A stretch of 64,000 nucleotides of DNA, taken from contig CM068548.1 of assembly GCA_035048495.1 (NCBI GenBank), positions 15,675,464-15,739,463 of the forward strand, given 5' to 3'. Below the pieces are notes generated by a model, which was given only the letters and a program-made list of their open reading frames with translations, searched no databases and was not told the DNA's origin. The position numbers and the translations under genes were made by a program. This document shows positions 11,576 through 21,670 of the stretch, piece by piece. Numbering within the stretch: position 1 is the first letter of the stretch; each line of letters starts with the position of its first letter. Source of the stretch: Euptelea pleiosperma. Taxonomy: Eukaryota > Streptophyta > Magnoliopsida > Ranunculales > Eupteleaceae.

Positions 11576-13504
11576 CTATCAAGTATCAACCCACTCAAAA
11601 AAAATATCTTGTACTTAAGGGTGTCACAAAAAGGTCTGATTCAGGTGTGTCCACTGCCTGATCACTAATAATTCATGGTTTTATATAACGGCTGTTAAAA
11701 CAAAAATAACGACCGTTGTAACAGTGCTTCCCTAACATGACCGAAAAATCTGGATACACAATATAATGGCCATTATATAGTTTTTTTTTTTTTTTAACAA
11801 ATATTAAAGTAACTGAGGTGAGCTGCTATATTGGTTATAACGGTAACGTTAAGGGCGGACGATTAAAATCCTTGATCCCTATCGCACTCCTTGAATAGAT
11901 TTCTAGATAGAGTTGGATGGCGAAATAAGATTTATGTTTTCGATTTCTTATGATGTATTTTTAGAGTTGCCGACTCTAAATAATTAGGGTGAAACCGACT
12001 AGTCCCCCGGGACAAGTTAGTCAAGGCTTGCTCTACCTTAAGGTTATTAAGACGGTCGTTGGTGATAGAAGAGGTGATAGAAGGGCCCCGGCCTAGGTCC
12101 CACTGACCACTTAGGTTTTTAGCCCACCTCTTATTCCTTATACAAACCAAAAATAAACTTGACTGATACGCCAATGGCCAGAAATCATCAATCAAGATGA
12201 TTCAAGCATTTTTTTTTTTTTTTAGTAAATCCAATGGCTAAAAATCATCAATCAAGATGATTTTTATTGTGCTTATCCACCAATAGGTGGGCTGGGCTGA
12301 ACATCCATGTAGTCATGGAGGCCAAAAAATGATCTATGTAGGGCCACGAGAGTCCTCTGCGTCGACTGCAATGCGATTCCTCTATGTCTAAATTTTTTTT
12401 CTAGTTTTTGATTATCAAAAATAGTTTTGATATAAAGATTTTCAATTATATGGAGTTTAATTTTTTTAATTAATGCCATATATATTAATATAATAAATAT
12501 AAAAAAGGCCTTATATAAAGTTTTCGCCTTAGGCATCAACTAAGGGTAGTCACCTCTCCACAGTCCACACCTAAGTGTTACGGGAGAGTTTGACGTGGAC
12601 TGAGCTACTTATTGTTACTGTTCTAGGGGGGTGGTCCTTAACCAAGGAGAGTTGAACTCGGAACCTCTCACTTTTTGGAGTAGAGTCCTGGAATTCAGCA
12701 TTCAACCCTTGCGTAGTTTTTTTTTTAATAAATCTATTATACAGCCGACCTTCTTTAATTATTTGAAGAGAAAAACAATCGCAAATTATTGGGGTCGCCA
12801 AATAATTCACCTATAAATCATAAATTATACACAAATTATAAACTTTTTTGCTGAGTTTTTGAATGGCAAGCCCAAATTATACTCAAACTTTTCCTGTATC
12901 AAATATTTGTCGTACGCAAACTTAACAACTAGACAATAAACAAAGAGACGTCAACCCATTGGAACATCTACGACACACGGCTCCAAACCGTGGCCCCAGA
13001 GGGACAACTGGCACCCGACAAAAAGTAGGATATTTTTTAAGTTAAAATTTTATTCAACCTGCTTAATTTGCAAATAACAACTTAATTTATAACTGGCAAG
13101 CAAATTGTGTGATATTTTAATTTTAATTCTCCCTAAATTTAAGTGAGGGAGCATCACCGAACAAGTTGAAGCTTATTTAAGGAATTATATTCCTCCAAAA
13201 ATTTTAAAAATTATCTTAAGCAATCTTAGAATATTATTATTATTTTAATTAAGCTAATGATCCAAAGGGGATGAATTGGATATGAGCTCGTTGTCGACAC
13301 ACTCCACTTAATTTTAATATTCAAGGAAAACTGCTTACGCATCTTGGCCAAATCCAAGTGGGTCAAGTGGGGTTTGTACGTGACCCGTACACGTGCGATA
13401 TTTGTTCGTTTTGACTGATGGGGTTGTTTTTGAGTGTATACGTTGGCAACGATGGGTTGAAAACTTTTATTTGGTCTTATTTACACGTTTTTTGTTTTTG
13501 GGGT

Positions 13505-13895
13505 CGGGCTCCAGTTACCGTCCTAAAATGACGGGCTCCGATTTCAGGACACAATATGAGCCACGTGGTACACTAATGGAGGACTCTGACCGTATGGATG
13601 TTTGTCCAATCCCTAGGTGGACCCACAGACAAAAAATCAGCCTGATTACTGATTTCTATTCGTTGGATATTTGTACCTCAAATACTGCTCAAATTCCCAC
13701 AGTTTAGATGAACCCATGAAAACAAGTCCAATCCAACGCCTATGAAACTTTAATCAGGCTAATTTTTGGTTGTAGGTCCACTTAGGTATTTTCCAAACAT
13801 CCATACGGTCAGAGCCCCTAAGAGTATGACATGTGGCTCATATTGTGTCCTGTAACCAGAGCCTGTCAATTTAGGGCGGTAACTCGGGCCTGAGC
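13505..13895. mobile_element. G-box-class foldback MITE
   Basis: The left arm includes AGGACACAATATGAGCCACG and the G-box CCACGTGG at about 13561. The right arm is GGCTCATATTGTGTCCTGTA at about 13831, with the G-box decayed to ACATGTGG. Core CCAATCCCTAGGTGGACC and inverted TAGGTCCACTTAGGTATT. Outer ends are poorly defined. Confidence 0.65.
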
Positions 13896-13954
13896 CTTTT
13901 TTTTCACACTTTTTAGGGAAGTGTCGACATGGCGGCCATACCAGTGCAATGTGT

Positions 13955-14451
13955 GAGTAAATATTTTATGTGGACCATTTTTTTTTATGTGGAGCGCATA
14001 AAAATGTGCTACTTGGCACGGTCGTCCGGGCCCACTGACCCATGAATGTTGGCCCACCACCTGATGGAGCTGCAAACCAAAAATCAGCCTTATTTATTGA
14101 AATTTTGAATTTCAGCAGCGTGTTTTCCGTTTATTCATTATTTTCCCATTTTTTTTCCTTTTTGCCCCTGTGCGTTACAAGCCATTAAAACGGCCATTAT
14201 AAGGGAAAAAAAGGGTAACGCCTCCAGTCCGTTATACTGATAAAACGACCCATTTTAAACCTTGGTTTGAACATTTGATTTCCAATACTCAGATTCAATA
14301 GAGATCACAAATCAGGGTAATTAATTGTTCATGTGTAAATCCTTCTAGTGGTGGGCCATTCATTCATGGGTCAGTGGGCTCAAAACACTGAGCCAGGTGG
14401 CATATTTTTACGCGCTTACATTGAAAAAAAAGCCCATAAAAAAATTTACTC
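13955..14451. mobile_element. foldback element with GAGTAAAT ends, interrupted
   Basis: Ends are GAGTAAATATTTTATG and its inverted partner CATAAAAAAATTTACTC. Arms carry GCGCATAAAAATGTGCTACTTGGCAC versus GCCAGGTGGCATATTTTTACGCG, followed by the GGCCCACTGACCCATGAATG block. The centre is interrupted at about 14100-14270 by an AACGG-rich element (listed separately), so this element is older than that insertion. Confidence 0.65.
14100..14270. mobile_element. AACGG-rich foldback element nested in another MITE
   Basis: Carries ATTTTGAATTTCAGCAGCGT, GCCATTAAAACGGCCATTAT, GGGTAACGCCTCCAGTCCGT and terminal ATTTTAAACCTTGG, the same order as at 18832-19188. It sits in the middle of the foldback element 13955-14451. 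Confidence 0.6.
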
Positions 14452-15953
14452 GGTACAAGGCCCTTTAGAAAATTGGTTGAATTAGTAAGAGTATAAGACC
14501 ATGTACGTCATAAAATTGAAGCCACCCCTCTTGACCATGCGAGCACCTAAATGCCACGAGCATGTAATTTGGAAAGCCAATTTTTATGAAATTACAGTCA
14601 ACAAGGTGACCTTCATATAAAGTAGTACATGTTAGTCTTATTATAATTCAACCAATTTTCCCACGAGATTGTGCTAAAATGCTTATTATCTTGCGACTTG
14701 CACCTATTAGTAGTTGTTCTGAGAGCCGCACCGAGATTAAGACATGGCCTAGACTCTTATGAAAAGACCCCAAAGCACGTTGTGTTATTCACTGAGTACA
14801 GTAAATGAGTAAACCGTTAAAATTCTACAGTAGACTGAAACTCGGTTTACATTATAAAGTTGAACAGTTCAAGACATCAAATTTTCCTTAAGAGTAATTC
14901 ATTATGGGTTTCGTAAGTGTTGAAGGTCTTTAAGTGTTGCCTATCCCTAGTTGACTGTTGAATCTTGGGGGCAAACATCTGAACAATTGTCAACAACACT
15001 GAAAGTAAAGTGACAAAATCTATCTTAGGATAATGCGTTAAACGGGGTGCCTCAGCCACATCTATTAATCCAATACATCCATTTTCTTTTTGCTTTATTC
15101 TGCCATTGTAAGATTTGTTGAGATTTACTACTATACATATAGGTATTAGTTTTAATTTTTTCAATTAAGATATATTACGGTGTATATCTCTAATTTCTTT
15201 ATTATTTAGTTAATCTATTAAAGGTAACATAAACAAAGAACTACTGCTCTAACACGTGTCTCATCTGATGTGGACTACGTCCATGAAGATCGCAGCTGAT
15301 TCACTAATGAGACACAAGAGATCACCAACAAAGGAACAAATCTCCTCTTGGTTTTAAACAAATAACATAAGAAATTCTAAAACTCAAACTTTCAAATTTC
15401 TCACTCACATTACCCAAAATAATCAAAAAATAACTTTAAAATATAAGTCTTTAACCCTAAAACCAAAGAAAGTCATTGGTTCTGATCTTATAATGAATGG
15501 ACCGGATTAATTTGAAAGATTACAATTTATATATAAAAAATCTAAAAAAAGTTTTTATTTTTAGAGTGTTTGACAAATCTTAAACCCAAGTTGCAACCAA
15601 TAAAAAACTGATGGAGCCTTGTAAAACTGATGGAGCACATGGTTTTTCAGTCCCTAAGGTACTAAGAAAGCAACTTATTATTATATACTACTAATTTAAT
15701 GCTATTTACATCATTAATTACTATTATTACATTAATTAATCACGTGATCGTACCATTTTTTACATGCATGGGTATTTAATTCGCATATTTTATATTTTAA
15801 CAATTAAGCTAACACCTAATGATAACATCACTTGAGCGTAAATCCCGTTGCACTTACCATGCGAACGTGTCTTGTGGGGCCTTATTGGTTTTTTTTAACA
15901 AGTAGGAAATTTTTTAAACTCCAGATGAGCAAGAATCATTTCTAGTGGGCAAC
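14452..15953. other. AT-rich intergenic DNA, nothing recognised
   Basis: No gene, repeat family or RNA gene was recognised. Open frames are short and lysine/asparagine-rich, as expected by chance in AT-rich DNA. Confidence 0.4.
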
Positions 15954-16465
15954 CATACAAATAACTAACCATTTGCCCAAACAGATCGACATGTTGGGGA
16001 GATGGAAATAACTATGCATACCATCGGGTCGTCGGGCCATCACAACATATGCGTGGGAACACACCATCTACTAACACGCCCCCTCAGCTGGAATATACTC
16101 CGCTATATACTTGAACTTGCGACCTCCCAAGCCTTAAGGCTCTGATACAATGTTAAAATAACCATTTACCCCAAAGATCAACCTTTTGGGGAGATGGAAA
16201 TAACCATGTATATACCAACGGGGTCATCGGGTTAACACAACGTGTGCAGTGGGAACACACCATCCATTAACACTCCCCCCTCAGAGGGAATACACTCCGT
16301 TTGAGACTTGAACTTGCGACCTCCCAAGCCTTAAGTTTTTGATACAATATTAAAATAACCATTTACCCCAAAAGATCGACCTGTTAAGAAAATGTGAGAT
16401 AACTATGTCTACCAACAGGTCGTCGGCCCAACACAACACGTGCGTGGGAACACCATTTGCTAATT
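15954..16465 (-). mobile_element. TRIM retrotransposon array, three LTRs and two internal domains
   Basis: Three direct copies of an LTR-like unit (about 15954-16076, 16151-16271, 16349-16465) are separated by 74 and 77 bp. The middle LTR is 121 bp and has TGTTA...TAACA ends. Read on the minus strand, each spacer begins just after an LTR with TTGTATCAGAGCC (second spacer TTGTATCAAAAAC). This is 11/12 to the initiator-Met tRNA binding site TGGTATCAGAGC typical of plant LTR elements. Each spacer ends with a polypurine tract (CTGAGGGGGGAG) just before the next LTR. LTR, PBS, PPT and no coding sequence define a terminal-repeat retrotransposon in miniature. A shared central LTR indicates unequal recombination between LTRs. 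Outer ends are degenerate. Confidence 0.8.
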
Positions 16466-18831
16466 GTTCAGGTATCGATGCATCGAGAACCTGAACCTAT
16501 TTTGTTCAGATAGGACGGTTCTGGTTCCTATTTGTTTCAGTTCTTAAACAAGTGGATTTAGTGTCGGAATCAATAAATAATTCTCTCATTGGGTATCGGG
16601 TATCCGTGTGTTATATAAAAAATGTCAAAAAATTAAATAATAAAATCATTTCACTAATATGTCGGTTCTGGGTCCTATCAATTTGGTTCCGGTTTGGTCT
16701 GGATACTGGTAATCAGTCTCGAAACCAATATAATTGGGACCGGCCGGTTCCTTACAAATTGACACCCATAGACACATCAGATGATCTGACCATCTGATCA
16801 CCTTAAATTTTAGGGCATTAGATCATCTCTAACACAAGGTGGCTACAAATGTGTCAGCACGTTTGTTCAGAGGAAGAGTAAAAGGGGGGTGAGCCTCTAT
16901 CAGCATCTGGTTCATGATCCTGCAATTGCTGAGGTGCAACATACACCAATAAATGTAGCGATTCTTACGAATTTTTAACACCATCGATTGCACATATCGA
17001 ACAGTGATGGAGGCATGATATAATTATTACTGTGTTTGAGTCAAACACTTGATTTCCACACCCAAATGCATAAAGATGTGGGCATCTTGATAGATATTTT
17101 ATTTCATGTATGTCGGTATCCATGACCATGTCTAACTTTTATAATATAAATGAAATAAACATATACAAGTGTTACAGCTTACAAGTCAGCCTGTAACTTT
17201 GGCCCACGGCCCAGCCCGCGCATACCCCAATGAAGCCCGGCCCGGCAACCTCATTTTTTAATTTTTAAATGAAATTGACTGGGCCTGACATGGGCTGAGG
17301 CCCGATACAAGGCCCACTATGGATAGGCCCTGGAATTTGGCCCGGCTCGGCCTGACACTGTAGAGCAGGCCCGTAAAATAATATGTTTCCTCGTAAAATA
17401 AGGGTATTTTTCCGAATTCTGAATAGTTCAGCTGTATAATATGTTTTTTAAATTTTATTAAAATCGTATATTATACGCATATAATTCATGGACTTACTTA
17501 GATTAGTCATAACCACTTTTGTAGCATTAAAATTATTATTTTTTGGTACATTTATGGTATCCACACCGAACCGTTCAGCGCAGCTGGTCGGTGTGAGGTC
17601 GTCGGTTCATTCACATATGGGCTGCTTTCCTCCACGAACGGTAGGTGCCGTGGCAGTTCGCTTGGTTATGCATAGGAATGCCATTATTCCAAAATTTGTT
17701 TCAATCAAATAATTAGAGGCATCAAATCTGCATTGAATTGGGCTTGGGGATGAGGTTTTTCATCCTGTGAACGACTGGATTGAGATTGGGCCTTTATCCA
17801 TAGGCCTGTGATGGGCTTGGGCTGGCCTAGGCCTAACTCAGTTTCATGTGTATCAGATTGGAGTCGATCTGAAACCAATCTGATAACACATATGCTAGCT
17901 CTCGACTCGAATGGGATCCAGACATGATCCACCAATACATTTCACCCGACCCACCCCGATCTGAAACCGAGAATACTATAAGGTTTGATGAAAGGTAGCC
18001 AAAAGACTATAAAAGGGGAAAAAAAAGATATCTTGTCGAATCACAAACAAGTATATAGACATATCTGAGTTCAGATCGGGGGGTACTTAACGGATCGGTT
18101 TAGGGTGGGTTCAAAACCGATCTCATATTGGATTGCAACTTATCTATGCTAGGTCAGACCTGATATTATCGGAATCGGATCGGGTTATCGGATAGTTCCG
18201 ATCTATTGACAGCTACTCCTCACCACTCGATATTGGACATTTCAATCTTGCAGGAAAAGCCCACTTTCATAGATCATGAAGTGAACCCAAAATTACTGGT
18301 AATTCTCAGGGATAGGCCACAACTAGAAGGTGGGCCCATTCTTATGGGACCCAGCCCTGTTTATTTAAAAGCCTGCTCCACTATAAAGGGCAGCGGTCCA
18401 TGGATTTATGTGGCCCAACGGAAATGGGTTTAGGTTGTAATAAAGAGAGGCCTGACTGGTCCAGCCTGTTGAACTTTTGGTGCACGAACAAGTTGCGCAT
18501 TGATGGGTATTAGCCAATAGTTTAAGGCCCATGATATAAATGGGCCCAGTTCCACACCTAGCTTAGCAGAAAAAAAAGAAAAAAGCAAAATCCTCTACAC
18601 CTTGTTTTGAACTACTAATAAACTTAGGCGCAGGTAGGCAATAGTGACTTTCCCCATAAATTAATACTTGGACTGGGCTTGGGCCAAGCTTTGTTGGCCA
18701 AGGCCAGGTCCATGTCAACATTGGCCTAGTTGGTCGTACTTGAAAGACTTGGGGGCTAATCCTGGGCTTGCCCAATTGACCGTTAGATTTCAATTTTTAG
18801 CCACATTTCATTTATCAGTTGGATAGCAAGA
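16466..18831. other. intergenic, GGCCC-rich dispersed repeats, no gene
   Basis: 17190-17400 and 17740-18560 are rich in GGCCCGGC, GGGCCTG and GGCTTGGGC words, recalling 470-660, and probably derive from one dispersed repeat class. 16480-16760 contains repeated GGTTCTGGT/TCGGTTC words. No open frame has a recognisable domain. Confidence 0.4.
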
Positions 18832-19188
18832 CCAACTGTTATAACGGATATTAGCAATCAAAAATTTGACAAGGTCGTTATAACGGATTCGGACTCCCCC
18901 GTTACATTATATACCATTTTAACGCTCAGAAAATAACGGCCGTTATTTTTCCATTGTAACGACAGTTATTTTCTGAGAATTTTTTTGTTAAAACATCCGA
19001 TAATTTCATCATTTTCAGTTATAAATTTTATTGAAAATTCGAAATTCAAAATTTGAATTTTAGCATTGTTTTTATCCCCTTTTTCCATTTCTTCCCCTGT
19101 TCATTTCAATCAGTTATTACGGCCATTATAACGGAAAAAAATGGTAACGCCCCTATTCCGTTGTAACGGCTCCTTTTAAACTTTGGTA
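18832..19188. mobile_element. AACGG-rich foldback element, fullest copy
   Basis: Contains GTCGTTATAACGGATTCGGA, AAAATAACGGCCGTTATTTT near the left, TTATTACGGCCATTATAACG and GTAACGGCTCCTTTTAAACT near the right. Reverse-complement signatures of the same words occur in both halves. It carries many AACGG/CCGTT motifs in 350 bp. No coding capacity. Confidence 0.65.
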
Positions 19189-19612
19189 TCTAATGGCTGT
19201 CCGTCAAACCATCACCATGAAGTGGGTCCTGCTGATCTGTGGTTTCGTCACAGGTTAACAGTGAATCAGGCGACAGCCCACTCTTCATGTCCAACGTCGA
19301 AACAAGCTGTCTTTTTGTTCTATCCCTTGGATTGTATGCAAACGTGGAGATGCGCATCAATTCAAATATTTGTCCTACCTTAACACGTATCCACTGGATG
19401 TACAGTCCAAAGGAGACATGAAGATGACGGAGCTCTGTTGCAAATGTAAAAATAATAGTATAGTCGTCGTCCCTACCTGCAGATCGTTGGATGGTTTCGA
19501 GATTTGTGTGATGTATATCTCAAGGAGGATTGCAAATACTGGCTATCGAATGGCCGTTATAACCAACGTTTTAAATGGTCCGTGGACAAAATAACGGTTG
19601 TTTTTTCCCATT

Positions 19613-19888
19613 TCAACCAAGGTTTAAAAGGGAAAGTTAGCGGTATAACGGATTGGGAGTGTTACCATTTTTTCTGTTATAACAGATTACGCACAGGAGA
19701 AAACGGAAAAAAATTGGAAAATAATGGCAATAACGGAAAATTTTGAATAAATTTATAATGGAAATAACAGACTTTTTTTTAATAATTTTTTTTTTCAGAA
19801 AAGAAGGGTTAAAATTTTGAGCTTTAAAACAGTACATAACATAAACAGAGGAGGTCTGAATCCATTATAACGGCCATTTTTTAAACCA
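19613..19888. mobile_element. AACGG-rich foldback element
   Basis: Bounded by AACCAAGGTTTAAAAGGG at the left and CCATTTTTTAAACCATG at the right. Inside lie GCGGTATAACGGATTGGGAG, AAAACAGTACATAACATAAA and GGTCTGAATCCATTATAACG. It has the same internal order as 33921-34163 in this window. Confidence 0.65.
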
Positions 19889-20224
19889 TGATTTGCACGA
19901 CTATAATAACGCTAAGCCCTTTTTTTTAGTTTTGGACATTATTTTTTAGATAACATAGCAGGGTTGGAGTGTTGCCTATATAACCATATTCTGACCTAAC
20001 CCCATTATTTTAAGATCGTTACCGACTTTTTATTTTTCATATTAAAATGTACAGTAAATAAGATTTAATAATAAAATTTTGAAAAAGAAAAAGAAAATTG
20101 ATGATGTATAATGGTCAAGGTCCACCACCATTAACGCCGTTATTTTTAATAATTTATGCCTTGTTTTCTTCTCAAACTAACTTTATTTATCAATAAAGTA
20201 GCTGCTCATATCAAAGATGATTAG

Positions 20225-20400
20225 ATCCTAGTGTAGGGAAACAAAATTGATGCCTCTGTCTCCTCCCAAAATCTCTGACAAGTACCCCTTGTTTAGCACT
20301 AACCAAGGGCTTAATGCAGGTTGGGTCAAGGGATTTGGGTACGTGTCAGACATTTTGGGTAGGGAGACTTCCTGGGGCTAGCGAATCTTTTCTCCTCTAG
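20225..20400 (+). mobile_element. short copy of the CCCAAAATGTCTGACA foldback family
   Basis: CCTCCCAAAATCTCTGACAA and GTGTCAGACATTTTGGGTAG form the inverted ends. Between them TAACCAAGGGCTTAATGCAG and GTTGGGTCAAGGGATTTGGG match the centre of the larger element in the ARID4 intron (57840-58380) on the other strand. Confidence 0.65.
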
Positions 20401-20999
20401 TGTATATCATTTGCAGAGATGACAGTGTATTAGTTGATCCGAGATAAGGTAAATGCAAAACCAAAACTCTAGAGGAATGCTTTGGAATCTAAAAATTTAA
20501 AATTGACAAACCAGACATACCAAAGTTTTTGAACCTAGTTGAAACCCTCATCTCTCTCTTTCTCTATGTACCAACCCCGATGAACCCGACCCATCCGATT
20601 GATTTGGGCTCGGCTGAGCCTGCCAGAATCTACCTCAAGTAGCTGGGCTGCAATTACAAACCTTCTCTTTCGAGGAACACATTTTACAACAAAGACAAAA
20701 TCACGCCATCCAAAGCCCTTTAACCCAAACCAGCCAAACAAGAACGTAACTGTGGTCCATACTTAGCTGTAAAGCTACTCCAACTTGAGTAACCTAGACA
20801 ACTAAGCTGACCTCACCAGTTTCCCTTCCTACAATCTAGAAATGGTTTAAGGTGTGTGTCCTTTCAAGAGTAGCCCTATTCAGAGTAGAATTATATGGGT
20901 TCAAATGTAAACCTTCAACCCAAACAAAGAAGTTTACCATGCTGTCGTTGCTTTGTTGTTAGGTTGTTAATCTTACATTAGTAAAATTTGCATGACCGT

Positions 21000-21345
21000 C
21001 CCGCAGTCATATAAGCCCCAACCAACCCACAATATGAGCCACGTGGCTCATTTTTAGAGAACAATGACCATACCGATGTTTTTAGTCGCCTTACCTTTTC
21101 TTTTTGGCTCTGGTAGCTAGCTCTGGTCTTTCTGATCTTGCAGCCGTTGCAGCTCGGGCCAATCCCTAGGTGGACCTACAAACCAAAAATTGTCAGATTA
21201 GTGATTTCAAACCTTTTGATCGCTTAGAAATCAATAATCAGATTATTTTATGGTTTATACACCCACCTAATCCATACGGTCAATGTCATCTAACAATGTG
21301 CCACATGGCTCATATTGTGACTGAGGTGACTGACAGCCGGTCATG
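21000..21345. mobile_element. G-box-class foldback MITE with internal insertion
   Basis: Left arm CACAATATGAGCCACGTGGC (G-box at about 21040). Right arm GCCACATGGCTCATATTGTG (G-box decayed). The core GGGCCAATCCCTAGGTGGAC at 21157 is separated from the left arm by about 75 bp of unrelated sequence (21082-21156). Located 3' of SBT1.5. Confidence 0.65.
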
Positions 21346-21670
21346 CAACTTTTACCCATCTTACATGCACTTAACGTGGTATTACAAATCAATCAAGCTA
21401 GAACTATCAACACAAAGCACATGCACTTAACACAACTTGCACTAAACAAAGCTTAAAATTAAAAAAAAAATTAAAGCAAGACTCACACCAAACATTCTTC
21501 CTCATCTTACAATAAAGATCTTCCTTTACTGTACAGTGCATAACAATTCCACCCGTTTTTTCGGAAATAGAATAAGCATCGAGATGTTCTTATAATATAT
21601 ATAAAAGACATAATTAAAATTAACAAAAAAAAAAACCTAAACCCAAAACCCTAAACAAATGTTCAGAAGG

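Larger units (their letters stand above)
9191..13504. other. intergenic repeats, no gene
   Basis: 9170-9440 is an arm pair of the foldback family also seen at 13955 and 30214 (GATGATCTCTAGCTGTTAGA core). 9480-10260 is AT-rich with nothing recognised. 10265-10545 is an AACGG-rich foldback copy. 10850-11100 has purine-rich and pyrimidine-rich runs only. 11690-11860 is a partial AACGG-rich copy. 12040-12320 contains a half foldback core. 12540-12820 shows no identifiable gene. None of the open frames has a recognisable domain. Confidence 0.45.

Noticed and set aside
13393..13707. 104-codon open frame
   Set aside because: Half of it is the left arm and core of a G-box foldback element, and the remainder has no domain.
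15954..16465. Regular direct repeats suggesting a CRISPR-like array or satellite
   Set aside because: Only three units of about 120 bp with PBS and PPT in the spacers; this is a plant nuclear locus and the structure is an LTR retrotransposon derivative.
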